Shown here piece after piece: positions 1-7,925 of a stretch of 64,000 bases of DNA. The notes under the pieces are model-generated. The model searched no databases and was not told the origin of the DNA. It saw nothing but the letters and a program-made list of their open reading frames with translations. Both the position numbers and the translations under genes were made by a program. The DNA comes from Flavobacterium potami (GTDB taxonomy: Bacteria > Bacteroidota > Bacteroidia > Flavobacteriales > Flavobacteriaceae). How positions within the stretch are numbered: position 1 is the first letter of the stretch; each line of letters opens with the position of its first letter. The stretch lies in the NCBI RefSeq assembly GCF_020026915.1, contig NZ_JAINUY010000005.1, forward strand, positions 62,001 to 126,000. The letters run 5' to 3'.

Positions 1-46
1 CGAAGTCTCTGGAAGTGTGGTTCATGTTTATAACTAAAAATTAACC

Positions 47-2719
47 TTATAGTTTATAAGTTAATGTAAACATAATCGCTCGAGGCAAAATATAAATTGC
101 CTGCTGACTAATCATATAATCCGAAAACGAGTAGCTATTTTTCTTTTTAATATCAAATAAATTATTGACTGATAATTCAAATCCTAAAGGTTGGTTTTTC
201 TTTTGATAAAAAATTGATGTATTGGCTATGTCATAAAAGTTAGATTGATTTTGATTATCCGTATTTTTTAAACTTTCGTAATCTAGTTTATAAGTCCAAT
301 TTTTTAAGAACGTGATTTCAAATGCGGCGCTTATAGCATCTGTTTGATATTTTGATTTTGTGAGTCCAGAAAATTCGTTAAAGCCTTTCGTGTAACCGAT
401 ACTCAAATCTGGCCATTTTTTGTAAGCTGTCTTAAAAATAAAACCAATACTTTGATTGTTTCTTGTATTAATTGTATTGATGTCATTTAGTATTTGAGAA
501 TACTCAAACCAGGATAAATTGGCTTTTAATTTCAAGTTAAATCGATAAATTCTCTTTGAGACATTACCCATAAAACCCATATTTGTCTCTGGATTATCTG
601 TTAAAATCGGAGTATTGAATTGATTGATTCCGTCTAATCGAATTTCATTTCGAATTACTTTTACTTTTTTTGAATAATTTAAAAAACCATTCCAGATAAT
701 TCCTGCGTACGAATTCATTTTGGAATAACGAAGAGTAGCGGCGTGATATTTTTCATTTTCTAATAATGTATTTCCTTTATAGACTGCATTATAAAACTGC
801 ATAGTGTAATTATTCGCTAATTGATCTGCTTTCGGAAACTGATTTTCCAATTTATAAGTAAAACTTAGATTTTCTGATTTATTGAACTCATAATCACTAT
901 TCCATTGTGGTTGAAATAATATTTTAGAAATTGTGTTTGTTGCATTTTGCTGATCCGTATTCAATTGATACCAGTGCACGTAAATTCCAGGTTTATTAAT
1001 CCATTTGCCAATTCTAAATTTATATTCCACTCCGACATAAGCATCGTTTAATTTGTATTGAATACTATTTCCAAAACCAGCTGCTTCAAAATCATTGATG
1101 GTACCATCTGTCAAAATTTGTTTTTCTGAAGTTACAAAATGTGATTTTTCAAAATTATTACCAATATTAGTATACAAATGGTTAGCATTATTTATTACCC
1201 AATAATGTTTAAAAAGAGCATCAACAGAATTGACCTCAGATCTTTTTACTTGGCTTACATGATAATTTTCATCTTTAATTAATGGTATTAAACCTGATAA
1301 AAAAGGTTCATTTGTAAACCAGTCATTTTGAGGCGTTATTTTTTCGTATGCTTGATTGACCACAAAAGTTGTAGTATGCTGAGTATTGTAACTTTTATGC
1401 CATTCAACATATTGTTTTACAGAAGAATTATCAGCTTTATTAATTGTTTCAAATACAGTTGAGCCTAAATTGGTAATGGAATTTAAAACGCTATTTAAAT
1501 CGTTATTACTTGCCTGATATTGTCCGTTATAATACCATTTTTCTTTATTGCTTGGAGAATAATCAATCTTTATATTTCCAATTCCTAAAACCGCTTTATT
1601 ATCTCCTTTTCTAGTTTTATTTTCAAAATCTACCGAACTATTATTCAAATATTCTACCTCATTATCTATTCTTGCCACAGTAAAAACTTTTGAAAATATC
1701 CAATACCCGGAAATGGAAAGTTTAGAAGAAAAATCATGGCTAAAATTAAAAGCACTAAATTGAGATTTCTTTTTTAAAAAATCGGTATTATCATTAGTAA
1801 AAGAAGACAAGTTAGAAAGAGATTTTCTCCCAGAAAGAAAACTACTTACTCCGCCGCCAAACCGCATTAAATCATCAAATGTAAAAGTGCTTTTACCAAT
1901 AGAATTGGCATCGCCTATAAAACTTACATTTGTTTTTGGACTGTAATAAAACAAAGCAGCATGCGCCAGATAAAAACCATTATCACCTGCACCAACCTCG
2001 GCACCAGCTTCTACGTTCCCAAAAACAAATTTCTTTTTATCTTCTTTAAGTTTTACATTCATGGCAAGGTCATCGCTATCGGAGACCTGTTTCATAAAAC
2101 CTACTTCATTAAAATGATCTATAACTTCAATTTTATCAAGTGCATTAGCCGGAATATTTTCTACAGCGAGTTTAGAACCTCCACCAAAAAATGATTTTCC
2201 TTCGACTAACATTTTGGTCACTTTTTTACCTTGCACAGTAACTATTCCTTTTTTATCAACTTCAACCCCAGGTAATTTTTCTAAGATTTCTTTCATCTTA
2301 CGTTCATTACCATTGGCAAAACTATTGACATCAAAAACGAGAGTATCTTTCTTTACAATTACCGGTTTAAAGTCGTGTTTTATTACAATTTCTTTTAAGT
2401 CTTCTCCTGATGATCGTAACTTAAAATCATAATTTGAAATTGTACTTCCTGATTCTCGTACAAAAGCTTCTTCGATATAGCCAATATAAGAGACCGTAAT
2501 TTCATATGCTACATTTTTTTCAAGTTCTAATTTATAGCGTCCTTTATTATCTGCAATGGCAAATTTAAGACTTGTTTTTCCTTCTAAAGGTTTCGCAATA
2601 ACATTTGCAGATTCCAATGGTTTACCAACATCATCAGTAACTACACCTGTAAAAATATGACCCTGAGCAAAGGAAATCAATGAATTTAAAAAAAATAGAA
2701 TCCCAAATAATCTAGTCAT
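47..2719 (-). CDS. TonB-receptor-like outer-membrane beta-barrel protein with carboxypeptidase-regulatory domain
   Basis: The protein is 890 aa from the chosen ATG at 2719. An in-frame ATG 14 codons upstream would place a charged stretch before the signal peptide, so I prefer 2719. A Sec signal ends near FAQ. It is followed by a CarboxypepD_reg-like beta-sandwich (about residues 20-100, starting IFTGVVTDDVGKPLESA), a plug-like segment (LEKLPGVEVDKKGIV...), and a long aromatic-rich barrel ending in TLTYKL, a typical outer-membrane terminus. This architecture is known from Bacteroidota receptors that are encoded beside GLPGLI proteins; the substrate is unknown. It is the last gene of a minus-strand group with two GLPGLI genes and a small secreted peptide. 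The gap to the previous gene is about 190 nt, so it may have its own promoter. The family-level call is firm; TonB dependence is inferred because I did not find a clear TonB box. Confidence 0.85.
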   Translation of the reverse strand: MTRLFGILFFLNSLISFAQGHIFTGVVTDDVGKPLESANVIAKPLEGKTSLKFAIADNKGRYKLELEKNVAYEITVSYIGYIEEAFVRESGSTISNYDFKLRSSGEDLKEIVIKHDFKPVIVKKDTLVFDVNSFANGNERKMKEILEKLPGVEVDKKGIVTVQGKKVTKMLVEGKSFFGGGSKLAVENIPANALDKIEVIDHFNEVGFMKQVSDSDDLAMNVKLKEDKKKFVFGNVEAGAEVGAGDNGFYLAHAALFYYSPKTNVSFIGDANSIGKSTFTFDDLMRFGGGVSSFLSGRKSLSNLSSFTNDNTDFLKKKSQFSAFNFSHDFSSKLSISGYWIFSKVFTVARIDNEVEYLNNSSVDFENKTRKGDNKAVLGIGNIKIDYSPSNKEKWYYNGQYQASNNDLNSVLNSITNLGSTVFETINKADNSSVKQYVEWHKSYNTQHTTTFVVNQAYEKITPQNDWFTNEPFLSGLIPLIKDENYHVSQVKRSEVNSVDALFKHYWVINNANHLYTNIGNNFEKSHFVTSEKQILTDGTINDFEAAGFGNSIQYKLNDAYVGVEYKFRIGKWINKPGIYVHWYQLNTDQQNATNTISKILFQPQWNSDYEFNKSENLSFTYKLENQFPKADQLANNYTMQFYNAVYKGNTLLENEKYHAATLRYSKMNSYAGIIWNGFLNYSKKVKVIRNEIRLDGINQFNTPILTDNPETNMGFMGNVSKRIYRFNLKLKANLSWFEYSQILNDINTINTRNNQSIGFIFKTAYKKWPDLSIGYTKGFNEFSGLTKSKYQTDAISAAFEITFLKNWTYKLDYESLKNTDNQNQSNFYDIANTSIFYQKKNQPLGFELSVNNLFDIKKKNSYSFSDYMISQQAIYILPRAIMFTLTYKL

Positions 2720-2911
2720 TTTATAATTTATTCTATTAACATTGAGAAAGCGTAAATGCAAATCATTAAAATGTTAATTGGTCAAAGCTTTGTTAAATCT
2801 TTCGCGTATTTACTTTTTAACTAGGCTAATTTTTAATTTATTTCTACTTCAATTTTACTGTTTTTGGCGATTTAGAAAAACGTAATTAAATGCATTTCTA
2901 AACATTTAAAT

Positions 2912-3664
2912 TTAATTATTTAAAAATGAAGATTGATATTTCTCATACTCCTCTGTAGTGATGGTTTTTCCTTTTGGAAATTCAAACTTCAGCTCTTTAT
3001 TTTTATCAATTTTTATCTCCGTAGCTAGAAATACACCATATGATTCCTGCAATTCTAAAATTAGTCCAGGTAAGCCAAAGTATTCTTTAGGACCATATCT
3101 ATAAGGTAAACTAGGGGCAAACCATGCAGTAACAGGTATTGTAATATTATTTCCTTTCCAATTCATGTAACTTTTAAGGTATACAGCCTTGTAACACAAA
3201 TAATCCCCTATTTTTTTACTTTCGGTTGTAATATCCCACTCTTTATTTTTAACATTTTGTTTGACAAGCATTCCATTATTAACATAACGGAACATTGCTA
3301 ATTTTAAAGTGTTATCTAAAAAATAATCATAAGTGCTTGAATAACTATTAGCCATTTTATCAAATCGTTGCTCTTCTTTACTAACATCAAGAGACAAAAT
3401 ATTATTACGAGTAAATTTAGATTTTGAATTATCAAACTCCAATAAAAACACTTGCTTGGCAAGACTTAAAGCTTTTCCCTCCTTAACTTTCTTCCCTAAT
3501 GGATCTACTGGGTTGTATTGAGAATCATATTCCTGAGCAAGCATTACTTTATAAATAACAGTACCTGAGAATTCCTGAGAATAACTATGAGCAAATACTG
3601 ACAAAGCCAACACTAAAAAAAAATATTTTTTTAGTGTTTGTTTTTGTTTAACTATTATAAACAT
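2912..3664 (-). CDS. GLPGLI family secreted protein
   Basis: The 250-aa product has a signal peptide ending around HSYSQ (residue 30) and carries the name-giving motif FGLPGLILEL (GLPGLI at 197-202). Upstream of the motif are the family's usual WFAPSLPYRYGPK block (about 181-193) and a K-x-CYKA strand pattern. GLPGLI proteins are predicted periplasmic or outer-membrane-associated beta-rich proteins of unknown function, found almost only in Bacteroidota and commonly next to a carboxypeptidase-regulatory-domain receptor, as here. It lies about 100 nt downstream of a second GLPGLI gene. The two proteins are only distantly alike (this one lacks the long charged helix of its neighbour), so they are probably old paralogues with distinct partners rather than a recent duplication. 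Biochemical role unknown. Confidence 0.9.
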   Translation of the reverse strand: MFIIVKQKQTLKKYFFLVLALSVFAHSYSQEFSGTVIYKVMLAQEYDSQYNPVDPLGKKVKEGKALSLAKQVFLLEFDNSKSKFTRNNILSLDVSKEEQRFDKMANSYSSTYDYFLDNTLKLAMFRYVNNGMLVKQNVKNKEWDITTESKKIGDYLCYKAVYLKSYMNWKGNNITIPVTAWFAPSLPYRYGPKEYFGLPGLILELQESYGVFLATEIKIDKNKELKFEFPKGKTITTEEYEKYQSSFLNN

Positions 3665-3761
3665 ACATAAGAATTTTGCTTATAAACATACATAAAAAGT
3701 CACATGAAATTTACTACGATTTTAACAAATTATTATTTTTTTCTTTGCAATTCTTTTAACA

Positions 3762-4511
3762 TTAGTTTTTTTTATAATTCTCAAGAATTTTAGCTTCTAG
3801 TTCTTCCTTCGTTATATCCTTACCTCTTTTAGGTCTTTCAATTTCTTTTACCTTGTTATATTCAAATTCTATTTTTGAAACATATAGATATTTCTTTCCG
3901 TTAATACTTGCTTCTAAAACTAAGCCCGGTAATCCATCTAGTCCTTTTGGCCCAAAGGAAGCCGGAATATCTGGGGTAAACCAAACTATAGGAGTAAAAA
4001 CTAGTTTTCTATCATTGTGAGGGTTATAAATATCTTCATATGTTGTGGTAGCTTTATAACATTTATAACCATCAACCATCTTCATTTCATTAGTAATTTC
4101 CCATTTATATTCATCAAAAGGGACTATAACATTATAAAGTTCAGGTTTATCTCTTTGATAAAACTTTATTTGTTTTTCTAAATTTTTATAATATTTATTA
4201 TTATCTAATATTTTACTAAGTTTTGAGTCTTCCCCTATGCTTAATTTTTCTACTTTTTGATACAAACTCTCTCTTTTATTGTAAAGCAACTCAAACTCTG
4301 TATCTTCTTGATTTTTCATAAACTCTTTTAATAAACCAATCTGTTTATCAGATTGTCCCTTTTTTTTCTCCTCTGTCGATTTAGTTAAATTAACATCTCT
4401 GTCATATACACTGCTCTTATAAGTAACTCTTGTTATCTGACTCGAAACAGAATTAACACAAATTAAATTGAGTAAAACAAAACAAAATCCTTTTTTAAAT
4501 ATTTTCAACAT
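3762..4511 (-). CDS. GLPGLI family secreted protein (paralogue)
   Basis: The 249-aa product has a signal peptide (about residues 1-25, ending SVSSQ), then a Lys/Glu-rich predicted helical insert (about 43-125) not seen in the neighbouring paralogue. The conserved C-terminal half follows, with YKCYKATTTY, VWFTPDIPASFGPKGLDGLPGLVLEA and the motif variant GLPGLV at 193-198. It follows the small secreted peptide gene by 99 nt, and a hairpin terminator lies in that gap. Expression may therefore depend on read-through or on its own promoter. Family membership is clear from the motif; the function of the family is not established. Confidence 0.9.
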   Translation of the reverse strand: MLKIFKKGFCFVLLNLICVNSVSSQITRVTYKSSVYDRDVNLTKSTEEKKKGQSDKQIGLLKEFMKNQEDTEFELLYNKRESLYQKVEKLSIGEDSKLSKILDNNKYYKNLEKQIKFYQRDKPELYNVIVPFDEYKWEITNEMKMVDGYKCYKATTTYEDIYNPHNDRKLVFTPIVWFTPDIPASFGPKGLDGLPGLVLEASINGKKYLYVSKIEFEYNKVKEIERPKRGKDITKEELEAKILENYKKN

Positions 4512-4544
4512 TTATATATTTTAAATTAATTAGAAAATAAAAAC

Positions 4545-4568
4545 AGGGTAATACTTAATGATTACCCT
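4545..4568 (-). terminator. Intrinsic terminator / attenuator after the small peptide gene
   Basis: An 8-bp perfect stem (AGGGTAAT / ATTACCCT) with an 8-nt loop is followed, on the minus strand, by a U-rich run (TTTTATTTTC). It lies between the 69-aa peptide gene and the first GLPGLI gene. It could make the peptide mRNA more abundant than the downstream genes. Confidence 0.6.
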
Positions 4569-4610
4569 ATCTTCAATAATAAAATCAAGCATTTCTACAC
4601 TTACAAAGTA

Positions 4611-4820
4611 TTATCCACACATACCATCTTGTGAATAATATTCATAAAGTGCATTATAATCATCAGATTCTAAACAACCAACTTCATCCTCAATCTTACT
4701 TAATAAATCACTTGCACAATTTCCACGAAGTAATTTAACATTTTTCATTTCTTGTGATTTAGCTGTTGCAGATACACTGAATAAAATTACTGCAAAAGCA
4801 GTAAAAACTAATTTTTTCAT
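4611..4820 (-). CDS. Small secreted cysteine-containing peptide, unknown function
   Basis: A 69-aa ORF with a clear Sec signal (MKKLVFTAFAVILFSVSATA). The predicted mature part is about 45-49 aa, acidic, with three cysteines (35, 49, 68) and a C-terminal Gly-Met-Cys-Gly. I do not recognise a family. The coding potential is supported by the textbook signal peptide, by an intrinsic terminator directly downstream, and by its position at the head of the GLPGLI/GLPGLI/outer-membrane receptor group. The odd cysteine number would allow one intramolecular disulfide plus a free thiol, or dimerisation. Alternatives are a stress-induced envelope peptide or a substrate handled by the neighbouring proteins; both are speculative. 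Confidence 0.65.
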   Translation of the reverse strand: MKKLVFTAFAVILFSVSATAKSQEMKNVKLLRGNCASDLLSKIEDEVGCLESDDYNALYEYYSQDGMCG

Positions 4821-5034
4821 AATTAAAAAGTTTAAAATTTATTAATAATGTTTTGGTTAACCGTTTCAAACATCAATATAATAATTAACAAAATAAGAAA
4901 AATCTTTCTTTTTAACTTTTAATTAACAAGAATTTATGTTAAAAAACAAAACTAAAAAGTGAATAAAACTCTACAAAGACCTACTTTATCTCATAAAATC
5001 TGCCTAATACTTCAAATTAATTTTAAACCTTATA

Positions 5035-5080
5035 AAAAAGGAAAAGCCTGAGAGTATGAACTCTCAGGCTTTTCCTTTTT
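5035..5080 (-). terminator. Strong intrinsic terminator of the thiamine-type receptor gene
   Basis: A 21-bp perfect inverted repeat (arms 5035-5055 and 5060-5080, loop ATGA) lies just downstream of the receptor stop at 5093. The core is AAGCCTGAGAGT / ACTCTCAGGCTT, flanked by A and T runs, so it could also act on plus-strand transcripts. Confidence 0.85.
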
Positions 5081-5092
5081 ATTTGTTTTCTA

Positions 5093-7255
5093 TTAGAACT
5101 TTAGTGTCAAACCAGCTAAGAAATTAATTCCTGCCTGTGGATAATAGTACGGATAAATATCCCACATAGCTCCATTTGAAACATATTTTTTATCCAATAT
5201 ATTATTAACTATTCCGGTAATTGTAATTGATTTGAAAATAGTTTTTGGTCTTATTTCGTAAGAAACATTCAAATCATTTACAAAGTAATCTGCCAATTTA
5301 GCCGCAGGAAGTTCAATGTTATTCATGTATTGTTCTCCAACATATTTTTGCAGTAAAGAAACGTATAATCTTTCTATTGGTTTATAAACAATAACGTTTC
5401 CTGCAATTACTTCTGGAGAATAAGCGATTTTAGTTGTTCCGTAAAATTCGCCATCAACTGCTAAATCTACGTTTTTGTTGCTACTTAAAGTAAAGTTTGG
5501 TCTTAATGTGAATTTTTCTGAAAGTGCAATTGTCGCATCGACTTCAAAACCTAAACGATAACTTTTTTCGGTATTGGCACGAATAGGATTTCCTACGTCA
5601 TCCAATCTTCCGGTCAAGATCAACTGATCTTTGTACCCCATATAATACACATTAGAATTCAATTGAAACTTCTCTGAATTGAATCTCCAGCCTAATTCGA
5701 AATCATTTAATTTTTCTGGTTTTACATTTCCTCCTTCGTAATCGGTTCGGTTCGGTTCACGATTGGCACGTGCATAAGAGAAATAAAGTGTGTTTTTTGA
5801 GTTGATTTCAAAATTCAAACCTGCTTTTGGATTAAAGAAATGGAACGTATCATTTACTAAACCAGTTTCTGCGCTATTTGCTTTATAATGTACGTTTCTG
5901 TATTGTAAATCTCCATAGAAACTTAATTGTTCTGTAAATTGATAATTTGCTTTAGCGAAAATATTTCCATCTGTTTTTGACGAATAATCATCGTAATAAT
6001 GATCTCCTAATTCTGAAGTACCCGCATTTCTAGCCCAAATTACTTTTCCATAATGATCACCTTCGTATTTATTCCAAGCTCCACCAACAATAACATTCAG
6101 TTTTTCTGTTACATATTTTGCAGAAAAAGTGGTTCCGTAAAAATCATTATCCAACCATTTTTGGCGAATCAAATCTGTTTCTGAAACATCTCCAGCTGAA
6201 GCTAAATTATACTCCGCCATAAGTGCATCTGCCTTATAATTCTCAAAATAACCTTTTCCTTTAGTGTAATGAAAAGCTAAGTTTGTACTCCATTTATCAG
6301 AGATTGATTCGCTCCAATGCAACTGATAATGATCTTGATTGTAATTATCTGTTTCGTTATCATAATAGCGTGTATTTCCAAACTCATCTGTGTATTCTCC
6401 AGCCGAATTATATCTACGATCCGAATTTAATTTTTCGGCATCAATTCCGTTCCAGGCTTGATATGTTTTTTGCGTTCCTCCAAAAACCAAAGCTTTGATT
6501 AAAGTAGTTTTTCCAACATAAGTTCCTTGAAGAAAATACGATTTCAAGTCAGAACTCGCACGATCTACATAACCATCCGATTTAATTGTAGACAAACGTC
6601 CTGCCAATTCAAAATGATCATTTAATAAACCTGTACTAAACTTAACGGTATTCTTATTAGAATTGAAACTTCCGATAGAGCTTGAAATTTCTCCGGTTGC
6701 TTTAGAAGCATAACTATCTGTCAGCATGTTTAAACTTGCACCAAAAGCGCCAGAACCATTTGTAGAAGTTCCTACTCCACGTTGCAATTGCAAGCTTTCG
6801 ACAGAAGAAGCGAAATCGGGCATATTTACCCAGAAAGTTCCCTGACTTTCGGCATCGTTGTACGGAATTCCGTTGATTGTAACGTTTACACGAGTTGCAT
6901 CGCTTCCGCGGACTCTGATTCCGGTATATCCTATTCCTCCTCCAGCATCTGAAGTTGTTACAACAGACGGCAGATAATTCATTAAAACTGGAATATCTTG
7001 ACCAAGATTTCTGTATTTAATTTCTTTTTTATCCATATTACTAAACGTAACAGGTGTTTTTGTTGTAACACGAACTGCAGCAACCAAAACCTCATCAAGC
7101 GAATTTACTTTGGTAGAATCTTGCTGTTGTGAAAAAGAGAATAGAGTAAAGAAGAAAGAAGAAAGAAATAAAATAGGCGACTTTCGGATCTGCTTTGAAC
7201 CTTTGCGCCTTTGCGTCTTTGTACCTTTAAAAGTACCTTTAAATAAAATTTTCAT
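5093..7255 (-). CDS. TonB-dependent outer-membrane receptor, TPP-riboswitch controlled (probable thiamin uptake)
   Basis: The 720-aa product has a signal peptide, then directly a TonB-box-like region (SLDEVLVAAVRV), a plug domain (about 70-170, with GIGYTGIRVRGSDATRVNVTINGIPYNDAES) and a 22-strand-type barrel ending in LAGLTLKF. It has no CarboxypepD_reg domain, unlike the SusC proteins in this window. A TPP riboswitch lies directly upstream, which points to thiamin or thiamin phosphates as substrate, as known for Bacteroidota thiamin receptors. The start is odd. The first about 25 residues (MKILFKGTFKGTKTQRRKGSKQ...) precede the hydrophobic segment and are encoded by a low-complexity GCAAAGGCGCAAAGG-type repeat, giving an unusually long, basic n-region. 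No nearer ATG exists before the hydrophobic core (SPILFLSSFFFTLFSFSQ), so this start is likely used. Confidence 0.88.
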   Translation of the reverse strand: MKILFKGTFKGTKTQRRKGSKQIRKSPILFLSSFFFTLFSFSQQQDSTKVNSLDEVLVAAVRVTTKTPVTFSNMDKKEIKYRNLGQDIPVLMNYLPSVVTTSDAGGGIGYTGIRVRGSDATRVNVTINGIPYNDAESQGTFWVNMPDFASSVESLQLQRGVGTSTNGSGAFGASLNMLTDSYASKATGEISSSIGSFNSNKNTVKFSTGLLNDHFELAGRLSTIKSDGYVDRASSDLKSYFLQGTYVGKTTLIKALVFGGTQKTYQAWNGIDAEKLNSDRRYNSAGEYTDEFGNTRYYDNETDNYNQDHYQLHWSESISDKWSTNLAFHYTKGKGYFENYKADALMAEYNLASAGDVSETDLIRQKWLDNDFYGTTFSAKYVTEKLNVIVGGAWNKYEGDHYGKVIWARNAGTSELGDHYYDDYSSKTDGNIFAKANYQFTEQLSFYGDLQYRNVHYKANSAETGLVNDTFHFFNPKAGLNFEINSKNTLYFSYARANREPNRTDYEGGNVKPEKLNDFELGWRFNSEKFQLNSNVYYMGYKDQLILTGRLDDVGNPIRANTEKSYRLGFEVDATIALSEKFTLRPNFTLSSNKNVDLAVDGEFYGTTKIAYSPEVIAGNVIVYKPIERLYVSLLQKYVGEQYMNNIELPAAKLADYFVNDLNVSYEIRPKTIFKSITITGIVNNILDKKYVSNGAMWDIYPYYYPQAGINFLAGLTLKF

Positions 7256-7324
7256 TCGTAAAGAATTACGAATAAAAGGGGGAATTATTCTTTTGTTAAA
7301 TTAATAAAATGTGTTTCTCGACAA

Positions 7325-7430
7325 AATAAAGTGTGCACGCTCGATAGTGTCGTTTTTCCCTTAGCAACATTACTCGCTCAGGTTCTTTGGGTATGATCTC
7401 AGCTCGTTATTTAGAGCACCCCTTTGAGAC
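7325..7430 (-). ncRNA. TPP (thi-box) riboswitch
   Basis: Read on the minus strand, the conserved THI-element blocks occur in order: AAAGGGGTGCTC, CTGAGATCATACCC, GAACCTGAGCGAGTAATG, TTGCTAAGGGAAAAAC, closed by a short P1 (TGTC/GACA). A consensus Bacteroidota -7 box (TATATTTG, 7435-7442) lies immediately upstream, so transcription should begin at the 5' edge of the aptamer. The receptor gene starts about 70 nt downstream. The expression platform is not obvious. A CCCCTTT (7275-7281) is complementary to the aptamer's AAAGGGG (7419-7425), and a small hairpin (ATTCGTAA/TTACGAAT) abuts the start codon, so translational control seems likeliest. Confidence 0.93.
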
Positions 7431-7434
7431 AGTG

Positions 7435-7442
7435 CAAATATA
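7435..7442 (-). promoter_or_regulatory. -7 promoter box for the riboswitch-receptor transcript
   Basis: TATATTTG on the minus strand matches the Bacteroidota TAnnTTTG consensus and is placed so that the transcript would start at the aptamer edge. Confidence 0.7.
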
Positions 7443-7522
7443 GAAAAGTATTAAGATAAAAGTATCAAGAATTAAGTTTTTTAGTTCTGTACTTCTTAAT
7501 ACTTAATTCTGTAATCTTAATA

Positions 7523-7924
7523 CTAAAAATCAGGTTTTCTTCGAGACTGTTTTAAATCAGAAATATTCTTCTTGTCTTTGATTCTCTTTTTGATGACCGA
7601 TTTAGGAACTTTAGTAGCCTTTCTGACTTTTGGAACAAACAGTCCTTTTTTGATTATCTCTAAAAACCTTTTAATAACAATTTCCTTGTTTTTTAGCTGA
7701 CTTCTATCTTCATCGCAATTTAAAATCAGAATATTTTCAGAAGTCAACCTTGCCGATATGTTTTCTTTTAAAATTAATTTTTCTTCATCAGATAAAGCTT
7801 GGGAAGCATTCAAATCAAAATTCAGAACTATTTTTGACGAAACTTTATTTACGTTTTGTCCGCCCGCTCCACTGCTGCGAACGGCTTTAAAATTTAGTTC
7901 TGATATGATTTTATCTACATCCAT
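7523..7924 (-). CDS. arfB: Alternative ribosome-rescue factor, peptidyl-tRNA hydrolase ArfB/ICT1 type
   Basis: The 133-aa product has the class-I release-factor-like catalytic loop SSGAGGQNVNKVSSK, with the GGQ motif at 21-23. It lacks a stop-codon recognition domain and has the lysine/arginine-rich C-terminal tail (KKRIKDKKNISDLKQSRRKPDF region) that in ArfB inserts into the empty mRNA channel. It hydrolyses peptidyl-tRNA on ribosomes stalled without a stop codon. Length fits the family (about 130-140 aa). Its ATG is separated by a single base from the stop codon of the upstream kinase-DUF4301 gene, so it is probably translationally coupled and co-transcribed with it. The functional link to the vitamin genes is not evident. 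Confidence 0.92.
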   Translation of the reverse strand: MDVDKIISELNFKAVRSSGAGGQNVNKVSSKIVLNFDLNASQALSDEEKLILKENISARLTSENILILNCDEDRSQLKNKEIVIKRFLEIIKKGLFVPKVRKATKVPKSVIKKRIKDKKNISDLKQSRRKPDF

Positions 7925-7925
7925 A

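Noticed and set aside
1..46. Sequence before the first gene's stop codon
   Set aside because: Only 46 bases; I see no gene, repeat or terminator that could be supported.
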